From Nereida sp024640765 (GTDB lineage: Bacteria > Pseudomonadota > Alphaproteobacteria > Rhodobacterales > Rhodobacteraceae), in assembly GCA_024640765.1 (NCBI GenBank), contig JAHEEK010000010.1:1-64000 (forward strand): a DNA stretch of 64,000 bases. The letters run 5' to 3'. Shown piece by piece: positions 44,603-53,563 of the stretch. The notes beneath the pieces were generated by a model. It had not been told where the DNA came from. It saw only the letters and a list, made by a program, of their open reading frames with translations, and did not search any database. Each line of letters opens with the position of its first letter. Position 1 is the first letter of the stretch. The translations under genes and the position numbers were made by a program.

Positions 44603-47600
44603 ATGACCGTTCGCTTCTTCTCTGACAAAACGCGTCCCATTCATATGGGGCCATACCCCTCAGAGCTTTTGGCGCGGGGCGAGCAGCCGATGTTGCGCGG
44701 TGTTCCAGAGCAGACCCAACTGACGTTCACGTCTGATAAGCCGCATTCTGTCATCAATGCCATGCGCGAACATCAAGCAATGCTAGATGCCATCCGTGAC
44801 GGGCTGATTAATCGCGGACAAAGTGACATCCCATCGGATATTCAAGAGCGCACGGATCACCTTAAGGCCTTTGGCTTTTTCAATGATGCAGCCGCTGTCG
44901 GTATTTGCTGCATCACGGATACGGACCGCCTTGAGGTGCCGTTCCGCAACCCTGACATCAACCGCTTGACCCATGACCTGCAAACGCGGCAAACCAAATC
45001 GCTGGCATCGGGTATTGATATGATCATGGCCGATCTAAAAGACTCGGTCCAAGCGCCCGCGACCTCAATTGATGATCACACCCACGCCATTGTTTTTCTG
45101 TACGAAAATCCGCGGGATATTTTGCCGGATGAAATTGGTACAGAATGGATTGAGGGCGCCTATGCCCACCGCGCGGCTTTGCTGGCGGCTGAGTCTGCGA
45201 CTGTCATTGCCAATTACTTACGCGTTTTGGGGCATTCGGCGCGCGCGCATACGGCCAGCACAAGTGATGTGGACCTTGGCCGTCTTTCGGTCAGCGCCGG
45301 TCTTACAACTATCGAAAATGGTGCGCTGACCCATCCTTATGTTGGCACGCGGTTTGGTCTGGCTGTTGTGACAACCTCGCTTGATCTTGCGGTTGATCGC
45401 CCGCTTGTCCCGTTGGCCGAGCAACCCAAAAGTGCGTTTGGCATCCGTTGGAAACTGGGCACAAAATCCGCGAAAAATGCATTGAACGCGGCGCCTTTTG
45501 CCAAGCGGCGCTTTGTAGATGGGGCACATCCGTTCGAGACACTGAAACGTGTAGATGATCCTACAACTTACATTGACGAAGCGCGGGTGGCGCGCGTTCC
45601 AAAGCGCACAGATATGTTTGCGCGTGCGCAGTTCGGCGATATGGGCAAGCCGCTGCAAAAGCCCTCTACGGGTGGCTTGTATGTGCGAAAATCTGCTCCG
45701 TCATCGGCGCAGCGCCGTGCGCTTGGGGCGTTTGTTCTGTTGCAAGACGGTGTGCCAGCAGCGGAAAAAGCGCAGCTAAGCCCGGCTGAGGCCGCCAATT
45801 TGGTGAAAGCCACCAGTTACTTTTTGGGCGTCGACGCTGTTGGCATTTCGCGCTGCCCTGATTGGACGTGGTATTCACACGATGCAACGGGTGCACCGAT
45901 CACGCCCACCCACGATCAGGCAATTTCGATGATTGTTGATCAGGGCTATCCGTCGATGGAGGGGTCGTCGGGGGATGATTGGATCGCGGTTGCACAATCC
46001 ATGCGCGCATATTTGCGGTTCTCTTTGTTGGGCGGTGTGTTGGCCAAACAAATCCGTAATCTTGGGTATTTCGCCAAGGCCCACACGGTGATGGACGGTG
46101 AGGTATTGCAGCCGCCGCTGTTGCTTTTGGCAGGGTTGGGCGAGGTCAGCCGCATTGGTGAAGTTATCCTTAACCCATTTTTGGGGCCGCGCCTGAAGTC
46201 TGGTGTGGTAACCACGGACCTGCCGCTTAGTCACGACAAGCCGATTGATTTCGGGCTGCAGAACTTCTGTAACGCGTGCAACAAATGTGCGCGTGAGTGT
46301 CCAAGCGGGGCGATCACCGCAGGACCAAAACTGATGTTCAATGGCTATGAGATTTGGAAATCTGACAGCCAGAAATGCACAACTTACCGCGTCACAACAC
46401 CGGGTGGCGCGATGTGCGGTCGCTGTATGAAAACTTGCCCGTGGAACCTTGAGGGGGTCTTCAAGGAAAAGCCATTCCGGTGGGCCGCGGTGAATGTACC
46501 AAAGGCAGCACCGTTATTGGCAAAACTTGATGATGCAGTTGGTAATGGCGGTTTGAATAGCGTCAAAAAGTGGTGGTGGGATCTCGAAATTACCGAGGAC
46601 GGCGGCTACCGCCCTACGGATAAACCGGTCAATGCGCGTGATCTGCAAAAGGATCTTGATCTGAAATACGAAGACCAAACCCTTGCGGTTTATCCGGCCA
46701 ACCTTGCGCCCCATCCCTATCCGTATCCGTTTGAGATGGACCGAGAGGCAGGGATCAAAGCATACCGCGATATGATCACTGCAGATGCCTATAAGGCCAA
46801 GCTGGCGGCCGGCGAAATGGCCGAGGTTGCGCATACCTACACCGCCGATGGGGACAGCCCTGTGATTGAGATGCGCCTTTCAAAAGTCGATAAGATGACG
46901 GCGGATATTACGAAATATGAATTCACTGCCGCAGACGGCGCGCCCCTTCCTGCGTGGCAGGCTGGTGCGCATTTGGACGTGTTGGTATCACCGGAATACC
47001 TTCGCCAGTATTCCATGTCTGGTAATCCCGCTGACAGAACCACCTATCAAATTGGTGTGCTGCGCGAGGATGACGGCCGCGGGGGATCTAAGCTGATGCA
47101 CCGCATTTTTGAAGAAGGCCGCAGGGTCTTTGTATCGCCCCCCATCAACCACTTTGCCCTTCAGCAGACAGCACAGATGACGCTTTTGTTCGGTGGCGGG
47201 ATTGGCATTACGCCGATGATCGCAATGGCCCATGAATTACATGCCGAAGGCCGCCTGTTTGCGCTGCACTACTCTGGCCGCACGCGCGCTGCGATGGGGT
47301 ATCTGGATGATCTGGCAAATGCGCCATGGGCCAGCCATGTACATCTACACATCACTGATGAAGGTACGCGGGTTAAACTGGATGAAAGCATCCCCGCCTA
47401 TGAACAGGGAATGCACATCTATACCTGCGGCGGTGAGGCTTACATGAAGTCTGTCATTCAATCTGCTGCGGCGCGGGGCTTTCCAGAAGAAGCGCGGCAT
47501 CTAGAGTATTTCAGTGTGCCAGAGCAGCCCGATTACGTGAATGAGCCGTTTGCCATTAAGCTAGATGACGGGCGCACGCTTGTGGTGCCCAAAGATAAAA

Positions 47601-47806
47601 CGGCGGCGGATGTCCTTAATGAAAACGGTATCCGTGTTGATGTGAAATGCTCGGACGGCATTTGTGGCGTGTGTAAATGCGGCGTGAAAAGCGGTGATGT
47701 TGAACACCGTGATTTTGTGCTGTCAAAAGCACAGCGCGCAGACACAATTATTTTGTGCCAGTCGCGCGCTGCTGAAAAAGATGGGGTGCTAGAGATTGAT
47801 CTTTAG
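44603..47806 (+). CDS. rdhA: Self-sufficient reductive dehalogenase fused to flavin reductase and 2Fe-2S ferredoxin
   Basis: A 1067-residue fusion. Residues about 80-275 are a degenerate copy of the nitroreductase-like B12-binding fold; 395-550 are the active copy, with Tyr424 (WTWY), Lys482 (LAKQIR) and Arg530 (FLGPR) as candidate counterparts of the catalytic Tyr, Lys and Arg of NpRdhA. Two 4Fe-4S motifs follow: C556-x2-C-x2-C-x3-C566 and C605-x2-C-x3-C612. From about 750 comes a phthalate-dioxygenase-reductase-like module: RQYS (801-804) for flavin, GGGIGITPM (864-872) for NAD(P)H, and plant-type 2Fe-2S cysteines C1016, C1021, C1024 and C1052. There is no Tat signal and no RdhB anchor, so it should be cytoplasmic, like BhbA and NpRdhA. 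ATG 44603 is chosen over TTG 44588. The halogenated substrate is unknown. Confidence 0.88.
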   Translation: MTVRFFSDKTRPIHMGPYPSELLARGEQPMLRGVPEQTQLTFTSDKPHSVINAMREHQAMLDAIRDGLINRGQSDIPSDIQERTDHLKAFGFFNDAAAVGICCITDTDRLEVPFRNPDINRLTHDLQTRQTKSLASGIDMIMADLKDSVQAPATSIDDHTHAIVFLYENPRDILPDEIGTEWIEGAYAHRAALLAAESATVIANYLRVLGHSARAHTASTSDVDLGRLSVSAGLTTIENGALTHPYVGTRFGLAVVTTSLDLAVDRPLVPLAEQPKSAFGIRWKLGTKSAKNALNAAPFAKRRFVDGAHPFETLKRVDDPTTYIDEARVARVPKRTDMFARAQFGDMGKPLQKPSTGGLYVRKSAPSSAQRRALGAFVLLQDGVPAAEKAQLSPAEAANLVKATSYFLGVDAVGISRCPDWTWYSHDATGAPITPTHDQAISMIVDQGYPSMEGSSGDDWIAVAQSMRAYLRFSLLGGVLAKQIRNLGYFAKAHTVMDGEVLQPPLLLLAGLGEVSRIGEVILNPFLGPRLKSGVVTTDLPLSHDKPIDFGLQNFCNACNKCARECPSGAITAGPKLMFNGYEIWKSDSQKCTTYRVTTPGGAMCGRCMKTCPWNLEGVFKEKPFRWAAVNVPKAAPLLAKLDDAVGNGGLNSVKKWWWDLEITEDGGYRPTDKPVNARDLQKDLDLKYEDQTLAVYPANLAPHPYPYPFEMDREAGIKAYRDMITADAYKAKLAAGEMAEVAHTYTADGDSPVIEMRLSKVDKMTADITKYEFTAADGAPLPAWQAGAHLDVLVSPEYLRQYSMSGNPADRTTYQIGVLREDDGRGGSKLMHRIFEEGRRVFVSPPINHFALQQTAQMTLLFGGGIGITPMIAMAHELHAEGRLFALHYSGRTRAAMGYLDDLANAPWASHVHLHITDEGTRVKLDESIPAYEQGMHIYTCGGEAYMKSVIQSAAARGFPEEARHLEYFSVPEQPDYVNEPFAIKLDDGRTLVVPKDKTAADVLNENGIRVDVKCSDGICGVCKCGVKSGDVEHRDFVLSKAQRADTIILCQSRAAEKDGVLEIDL

Positions 47807-47807
47807 A

Positions 47808-48992
47808 TCAATCCTGCGCGGCCATGCCTGCTTCGGCCTCAATTTGCTTGCGTGATTTACGCTCGCGCTCGGTTGCGGACTTTAGCTGACCACATGCGGC
47901 CATGATGTCCTCGCCGCGGGGTTTGCGCACTGGGCTTGAGTAGCCTGCGTTGTAAACAATATCGGCGAACGCACGAATGCGGTTGTTCGACGAACGTTCA
48001 TAAGGTGCCCCGGGCCATTCGTTGAATGGGATCAAGTTGATCTTGGCGGGGATGCCTTCGATCAATTTTACCAAGCGGTGCGCATCTTCGTCACTGTCGT
48101 TCACACCCTTGAGCATCACATATTCAAACGTAATCCGCTCAGAGTTGCTTGCCTTTGGGTAAGCGCGCAACGCATCCAAAAGCGCCTCGATGTTCCACCG
48201 CTTGTTGATTGGCACAAGGCTGTCACGGATGGGGTCGGTGGTAGCGTGAAAGGACACTGCCAACTGACAGCCAATTTCTTGGGCGGTGCGGGCAATCTCT
48301 GGCACCACGCCGCTGGTCGACAGAGTGATGCGGCGGCGTGACAGCTGGATGCCCTCTGGGTCCATCGCAATCTTCATCGCGTCGCGGACGTTCTCAAAGT
48401 TGTAAAGCGGCTCACCCATGCCCATCAGAACGATGTTCGACAGCAATCGCCCTTCAACGTGCTTTTCACCCGGTGTTGGCCATTCTTCCAGATCGTCCCG
48501 AGCCATCATAACTTGGCCGATAATTTCACCCGCGGTCAGGTTACGGACAAGCTTTTGCGTACCCGTATGACAGAATGAACACGTCAGCGTGCAGCCAACC
48601 TGTGAGCTGATGCACAAGGTGCCGCGATCGGTTTCGGGGATATAAACCACCTCAACCTCGTGGCTGCCTGCGATACGTACCAACCACTTGCGGGTGCCGT
48701 CGTTGCTGACTTGCTTTGAGACAACTTCGGGGATCTCGATTACGAAGTTCTCTGCAAGTTCGGCGCGGTATGCTTTGGACAGGTTTGTCATCGCATCAAA
48801 ATCGCGCACGCCCCATTGATAGAGCCACTGCCAAATTTGGCCTGCCCGCATCTTGGCCTGCTTTTCGGGCGCACCGGCCGCGATTAGCTCTTCGCGCAAC
48901 GCAGGGCGTGTCAGTCCGATCAGGTTAACCGGCCCGTCCACTTGCTTGCGCGGGATCGTCAATACATCTGGCGTAACGGGTGCATTGGCCAT
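47808..48992 (-). CDS. rlmN: 23S rRNA (A2503-C2)/tRNA (A37-C2) methyltransferase
   Basis: A 394-residue radical-SAM methyltransferase of the RlmN/Cfr family. The cluster motif is CTLTCSFCHTG; GMGEPLYNFENV, the methyl-carrier Cys near the C-terminus (MAACGQL) and CISSQVGC are visible. GGAG lies nine bases before the ATG at 48992. It ends two bases from the stop of the convergent rdhA gene. Confidence 0.95.
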   Translation of the reverse strand: MANAPVTPDVLTIPRKQVDGPVNLIGLTRPALREELIAAGAPEKQAKMRAGQIWQWLYQWGVRDFDAMTNLSKAYRAELAENFVIEIPEVVSKQVSNDGTRKWLVRIAGSHEVEVVYIPETDRGTLCISSQVGCTLTCSFCHTGTQKLVRNLTAGEIIGQVMMARDDLEEWPTPGEKHVEGRLLSNIVLMGMGEPLYNFENVRDAMKIAMDPEGIQLSRRRITLSTSGVVPEIARTAQEIGCQLAVSFHATTDPIRDSLVPINKRWNIEALLDALRAYPKASNSERITFEYVMLKGVNDSDEDAHRLVKLIEGIPAKINLIPFNEWPGAPYERSSNNRIRAFADIVYNAGYSSPVRKPRGEDIMAACGQLKSATERERKSRKQIEAEAGMAAQD

Positions 48993-49052
48993 GCTGGGGA
49001 ATCTCCGAATTGGAATATGACGCATCTCATACGTCACTGCCTGTCAAAACGC

Positions 49053-49083
49053 AAAAGGACCAGTGCGCGCACCAGTCCTTTGT
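49053..49083 (-). terminator. Terminator of the ialB-like gene
   Basis: On the minus strand AAAGGACTGGTGC pairs with GCACTGGTCCTTT (two G-U pairs) and runs into CCTTTTGCGTTTT, starting about 28 bases past the ialB stop and just before the rlmN start. Confidence 0.8.
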
Positions 49084-49111
49084 TTCAAAGCCCACATGGG
49101 CGATTATGGGA

Positions 49112-49633
49112 TCAGCCTGCGCAGCGCTTTGCGGCGTCATCAACTGCGGCGGTGTAGCCAGACAAGCTAAAGGTGTCTTTGGTGATCGTGCCGCGTGATG
49201 AACGGGCCGTAAGCGTTGCAGTCGCGCCGCGCTTCATGACCGTCACGATCTTAGCGTCATCCTCGGGTGTTGCGGGCCACGCCCACTCGCCGTCAGTGAA
49301 CAGATCAAATGACGCAGAACCGATTTCCATGGAAACGGTTGATCCGTTTGCGAAAGGATAACCGCCAGTGAAGGTCAGCTGGTTTTTCACAGACGCACCG
49401 GGGCGGAAGAATGTGAACAGCAAAATGTCACCGCGGCGCACCGCAACAACGCGGCCATCTTTGGTGTTTACTGTTTCTTTCGGTGCCGAGACTGCCCAAC
49501 ATTCAGTCGGGTTGCTTTCAACAAAGACACTCCAGTCCGTTTTGGCAGCCACTTGGTTACTCGATTCCTGCGCAAAACTCGCCGTAACCGAAAAGGCCAG
49601 CACCGCGCATGCAGTCGTCAATTTCGAAATCAT
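49112..49633 (-). CDS. Invasion-associated locus B family protein
   Basis: A 173-residue secreted protein. A Sec signal peptide (LTTACAVLAFSVTASFAQ) precedes the IalB domain with DWSVFVESNPTECWAVSAPKE (about 33-53) and the paired Cys at the end (AAKRCAG). The family name comes from Bartonella; in free-living alphaproteobacteria its periplasmic role is unknown. I chose the ATG at 49633 because TGGAGGC precedes it. It has its own terminator. Confidence 0.88.
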   Translation of the reverse strand: MISKLTTACAVLAFSVTASFAQESSNQVAAKTDWSVFVESNPTECWAVSAPKETVNTKDGRVVAVRRGDILLFTFFRPGASVKNQLTFTGGYPFANGSTVSMEIGSASFDLFTDGEWAWPATPEDDAKIVTVMKRGATATLTARSSRGTITKDTFSLSGYTAAVDDAAKRCAG

Positions 49634-49813
49634 GTTCACAGCCTCCAAGCTGTTTTGCCTGTGGATCCACCGCTGCGGCCCAGATTTTTCTTGGGTCATC
49701 GCAATTGGCGGGTTTTCAACTCGATGGTGCAACATTAGCCTGAAACCAGCCAATGGGAAAACCCCTTGTGCCCAGCATTTACGCGGAAAACCGCCCCAAA
49801 AAGGTCTTAACTG

Positions 49814-50800
49814 ATGGCTCCTCACCCCATGATCGCGCTTTGGCGCAACGATTTGCTCGAAAGCCTGCACACAGGACATGCGGTGATTTGCGACGAAAAA
49901 GGCGATATCGTGCAGGCATGGGGCGATCCGGATGCGGTGATATTTCCGCGTTCATCGTGTAAAATGATCCAAGCACTTCCACTTTTGGAAAGCGGTGCGG
50001 CGGATCATCTGACCATTGAACAACGCGCACTTTTATGCGCCAGCCACAATGGTGCGGCCATTCATGTGGAGCGTGTTCAGGCGTGGCTGTCAGAAATGGA
50101 TTTGGGCGATGACGATCTGCGTTGCGGCCAACAACACCCCGCCGACAAACCAGAGGCCGCGCGCCTGATCAAAACGGACGCGAGCCCTTGCCAAGTGCAC
50201 AACAACTGCTCTGGTAAACACGCGGGGTTCTTGCTGTTGAATAAACACCTGCGCGGGGATGCGGATTACGAGTTGCTTGATCATCCGGTACAGCAGGCCT
50301 GCAAAGGGGCATTCGAAGAGGTGACGGAAGTTGCCTCACCTACTTTTGGCATCGATGGGTGCTCTGCGCCTAACTTTGCCACCACGATGCATGGTCTTGC
50401 GCGCGGCATGGCGACATTTGCCTCTGCGACCCAGGGAAATAGCCGTGGTCGTGCTATGATCTCGCTGCGCGAAGCGATGGCTCTGCATCCCGAATTAGTC
50501 GCGGGTGAGGGGCGTGCCTGTACCGAATTGATGCGCGCCATGGGCGGCAAAGTGATGATCAAAACGGGTGCAGAAGGCGTGTTCATCGCTATCATTCCTG
50601 AGGCCAAGATGGGCATTGCAGTGAAAGCAACCTGTGGCACGACCCGCGCGGCAGAGGCGATGATCGCGACCTTACTTATCCACCTTGGTCACCTTGATCC
50701 CGCACATCCCGCCGCGCTGCGCCGTATCGGGGGCGACATCACGAACTGGCGTGGCACCAAAACAGGTGAGCTGCGCACAGTTGAGGGGTTCCCCATTTAA
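49814..50800 (+). CDS. Asparaginase (thermolabile/AnsA-II type, PF06089 family)
   Basis: A 328-residue protein of the rhizobial-type asparaginase II family, distinct from the bacterial AnsB fold. Marks are GHAVICDEKGDIVQAWGDPDAVIFPRSSCKMIQALPLLESG with the conserved Ser-Ser-Cys-Lys stretch, CASHNG, NNCSGKHAGFL and GIDGCSAPNF. It should hydrolyse L-asparagine to aspartate and ammonia. The ATG at 49814 follows AAAGGTC. It is divergent from the ialB-like gene and convergent with rlmH. Confidence 0.9.
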   Translation: MAPHPMIALWRNDLLESLHTGHAVICDEKGDIVQAWGDPDAVIFPRSSCKMIQALPLLESGAADHLTIEQRALLCASHNGAAIHVERVQAWLSEMDLGDDDLRCGQQHPADKPEAARLIKTDASPCQVHNNCSGKHAGFLLLNKHLRGDADYELLDHPVQQACKGAFEEVTEVASPTFGIDGCSAPNFATTMHGLARGMATFASATQGNSRGRAMISLREAMALHPELVAGEGRACTELMRAMGGKVMIKTGAEGVFIAIIPEAKMGIAVKATCGTTRAAEAMIATLLIHLGHLDPAHPAALRRIGGDITNWRGTKTGELRTVEGFPI

Positions 50801-50862
50801 TATTGCTGCTGAAAATTCATCGAAGGCCTGCAAACTGACCGAGGCGCGAAAGCCGCGCTACG

Positions 50863-51333
50863 TCAGACGCGGTGATAGGGGCTGCCTGCCAAAATGGATG
50901 CGGCGCGGTAAAGTTGTTCGCACAGCATCACCCGCGCCAGCATATGGGGCCAAACCATCGCGCCAAAGCTAAGCTTTGCATCGGCATTGGCGCGCATCTC
51001 GGCCAGCAACCCATCGGCCCCGCCGATGATAAAGGCAATGTCTTGGGCCCCTTGATCGCGCCAGCCCGATAGCTTTTCGGCAAACTGAGGCGAGCTCATC
51101 ACTTTGCCGCGTTCATCTAGAACGCAGCACACGGCCCCTTTGGGCAATGCGCGCGACAGCAACTCATGCTCGGCCTGTTGACTCGCACCTTTTGCATCGA
51201 CTTCGGTGATGGTGATCGGTCCAAGCCCCATATTGCGTCCCGTTTTGTCAAAGCGGTCAACATAGTCTTGGATCATGTCGCGTTCAGGGCCAGCACGCAG
51301 CCGGCCCACAACGCATAGGTGCACGCGCGTCAT
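50863..51333 (-). CDS. rlmH: 23S rRNA (pseudouridine1915-N3)-methyltransferase
   Basis: A 156-residue SPOUT methyltransferase of full length. FIIGGADGL is the knot SAM-binding loop, and LCEQLYRAASILAGSPYHR is the conserved C-terminus. It follows rsfS by nine bases on the same strand, the common rsfS-rlmH arrangement. Confidence 0.96.
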   Translation of the reverse strand: MTRVHLCVVGRLRAGPERDMIQDYVDRFDKTGRNMGLGPITITEVDAKGASQQAEHELLSRALPKGAVCCVLDERGKVMSSPQFAEKLSGWRDQGAQDIAFIIGGADGLLAEMRANADAKLSFGAMVWPHMLARVMLCEQLYRAASILAGSPYHRV

Positions 51334-51342
51334 CGGGCCGTA

Positions 51343-51747
51343 CTATTCGGCGGATGGATCGTGTGTGGACGGACCTGTTGGCATGCCGCGTTCTGCTTGC
51401 TCTTCTGGGCTAAGCCACATCTTTTCAAGCTGGTAGAACTCGCGCACTTCGGGGCGGAACACATGCACAATGATGTCGCCGGTGTCGACCAACACCCAAT
51501 CGCCTGCGCTTTTGCCTTCCAGCTTGGCGTTGCGACGGTGAGCGGCTTTTACGTCGGTCACAAGGTTCTGCGCGATCGCAGCAACCTGACGGCTTGAACG
51601 ACCCGAGCAGATGATCATGTAATCACCCATCTCAGACATGCCGCGCAGATCAATTTGCACAACGTCTTCGGCCTTCATGTCATCGAGGGATTTAAGGATA
51701 GTCACCAGCAGCGCATCGCTTTTGGCGGTATCGGGTTTAGTGCTCAT
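51343..51747 (-). CDS. rsfS: Ribosome silencing factor
   Basis: A 134-residue RsfS/Iojap protein that binds L14 and keeps ribosomal subunits apart under starvation. Marks are AEDVVQIDLRGMSEMGDYMIICSGRSSRQVAAIA and GDWVLVDTGDIIVHVFRPEVREFYQLEKMW. I chose the ATG at 51747, giving MSTKPDTAKSDALL; a TTG at 51831 would add 28 residues. A short ORF with a strong ribosome binding site ends on this ATG (ATGA), so rsfS translation may depend on it. Confidence 0.92.
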   Translation of the reverse strand: MSTKPDTAKSDALLVTILKSLDDMKAEDVVQIDLRGMSEMGDYMIICSGRSSRQVAAIAQNLVTDVKAAHRRNAKLEGKSAGDWVLVDTGDIIVHVFRPEVREFYQLEKMWLSPEEQAERGMPTGPSTHDPSAE

Positions 51748-51806
51748 CGGGGCACCTGCACCTGCGGCACCCGTATGGGCCGCATCTGTAGAAAGAGACA
51801 GAACAT
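51744..51806 (-). CDS. 20-residue upstream ORF coupled to rsfS
   Basis: AAAGGAGG lies three bases before an ATG at 51806; the spacing is short but the motif is the best ribosome binding site in the area. The frame encodes 20 residues (MFCLFLQMRPIRVPQVQVPR) and its TGA overlaps the rsfS ATG. This could be a leader that couples or regulates rsfS translation. It could equally mark a longer rsfS form read in the overlapping frame. Confidence 0.45.
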   Translation of the reverse strand: MFCLFLQMRPIRVPQVQVPR

Positions 51807-51921
51807 TGTCCTCCTTTATACGCGTCGCCAAAGCCCCGACGCTGGGCCTGCCACCAAAGTAGCATCGGGCCTGCTAAATCTCAATAATCAGGATGTAAAC
51901 ACAAACGTGACGGTCTGTCGC

Positions 51922-53328
51922 CTAGTCAAGCGCATTGGTGCTTAACTGTGACCCTTCTATCATCTTTACCTCCCTTTGGGGGAACGGAATAGAGATATCA
52001 TTGGCTTTGAAGGTGTCCCACAGGGCCAAAAAGACTTGTCCACGCACGTTTGTCAGCCCGCCTGTGGGGTCTTTGATCCAAAACCGCAGGATATAATCGA
52101 CAGACGAATCCCCAAAACCAACAATATGACAGACCGGTGCGCGGGGGCTGCTAAGGACGCGGTCCACGCTTTTAGCGGCTTCAATAGCAAGGGCGCGGAC
52201 GTTGTGCGGGTCATCGTGATAGGCGGTGCCGAAATAAATATCGAGGCGCACATAATCATTGGAATGAGACCAGTTCACCACTTGGCCGGTGATCAGATCC
52301 TCATTCGGGATGAGGTATTCCTTGCCGTTGCGCGTCACCACGCTGACGTACCGCGCGCCAAGGCTGTTGATCCAACCAAATGTGTCGCCAAGGCTGATCA
52401 CATCGCCCGGTTTGATGGACTTATCCAGCAGAATGATCACGCCGGACACAAGGTTCGAGACCACTTTTTGAAGCCCGAAACCAAGCCCCACACCAATGGC
52501 ACCAGACAGCACTGCCAGTCCGGTCAGATCAATCCCAACTGCCCGCATCCCAATGAAAAACGCCGCACCGTACAGAGCAACCTGCGTGGCCTTCACCACC
52601 AACACCCGCATTGAGGGCGACATCTCCTCGTTGCTGTTTACCCGTGTTGTGGTCGTTCGGGTCAGAAAACGAGCACCAATAAAGAGAACCGCCAACAGGG
52701 CCAGACCCTGCAAAATCTGCCAAACGCTGATGGTGCTTTCGCCAAGGCCAATGCGGGCGCTTTCCAGCATCTGTTGGACTTCGCTATCCAGTCCGACGAT
52801 GCGCAAAGTGATCCACGCCCAAGCCGCCCAATTCACTACGCGCCGCAAGAGATTATTGTGAATAAGCCGGGTGGCAAACGCCACGATCAGCCAAGCCGTG
52901 GCAAGGTTGGCAATAATAACCAACAGGTAATATTTTGACGGAAAGCGGTAGAGATCCTGCATGATCGCCACAGAGCCGTAGGCAAGGGGCACAAACATGA
53001 TGCCGCGCAGACGGTTCTGGATCACCAAAAACCACCTTAATTGCCACTTGGGAATACCCTGCTTGCCGCGCACCCACGCCTGCATTCTGGGTTTAATCAG
53101 CCGCCGCAATACTTCGGCAATAATCAGCAGAACAACGACAACCGCGATCTGCACAAGACTTGAGGGGCGCAGCAGCCCTTGGGCGAAAATTTCGGCTTGG
53201 CGCAAAATGCCCGTTGCAGTGTCTGTCATGACTTCGATCGTTGCGGGTTGAAACGCGTCAGGGGCGGCAGTTGCTGTCTCGGGGTCTGGGCCCCAATCGC
53301 TCCGTGTCTCACCAATATGTTCTGCCAT
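51922..53328 (-). CDS. MscS-family mechanosensitive ion channel
   Basis: A 468-residue small-conductance mechanosensitive channel with about five to six membrane segments. The pore-lining helix and beta domain are visible as GAIGVGLGFGLQKVVSNLVSGVIILLDKSIKPGDVISLGDTFGWINSLGARYVSVVTRNGKEYLIPNEDLI (about 285-355). A variable N-terminus precedes extra segments, and the cytoplasmic alpha/beta domain ends in FPQREV. Such channels release osmolytes on hypo-osmotic shock. The start is uncertain: ATG 53328 has no strong ribosome binding site, and ATG 53229 is an alternative. Confidence 0.88.
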   Translation of the reverse strand: MAEHIGETRSDWGPDPETATAAPDAFQPATIEVMTDTATGILRQAEIFAQGLLRPSSLVQIAVVVVLLIIAEVLRRLIKPRMQAWVRGKQGIPKWQLRWFLVIQNRLRGIMFVPLAYGSVAIMQDLYRFPSKYYLLVIIANLATAWLIVAFATRLIHNNLLRRVVNWAAWAWITLRIVGLDSEVQQMLESARIGLGESTISVWQILQGLALLAVLFIGARFLTRTTTTRVNSNEEMSPSMRVLVVKATQVALYGAAFFIGMRAVGIDLTGLAVLSGAIGVGLGFGLQKVVSNLVSGVIILLDKSIKPGDVISLGDTFGWINSLGARYVSVVTRNGKEYLIPNEDLITGQVVNWSHSNDYVRLDIYFGTAYHDDPHNVRALAIEAAKSVDRVLSSPRAPVCHIVGFGDSSVDYILRFWIKDPTGGLTNVRGQVFLALWDTFKANDISIPFPQREVKMIEGSQLSTNALD

Positions 53329-53563
53329 GGGGCGAGTTTGCGCCACGCATACAGATATCTCAAGCCTAACTTCTTGCGAGAAGAGCCGATTCTCTGTATC
53401 TGAGCGCTATGGAACAACGATACATCATGGAAGACCGAGCCCGCCTGCGCGAACGCTTTTACGGCGCGTCCATGACTGTGCTTGCGCGACTACACTAGGC
53501 GCCAGCCCTCAATTTTCTATCCACCTTCTATTCCTCACACATTTATTACGGGAGAGGACCAAC

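Noticed and set aside
53409..53498. 29-residue ORF upstream of leuC, considered as a leucine leader peptide
   Set aside because: It is not Leu-rich, has no ribosome binding site, and no terminator/antiterminator pair follows it.
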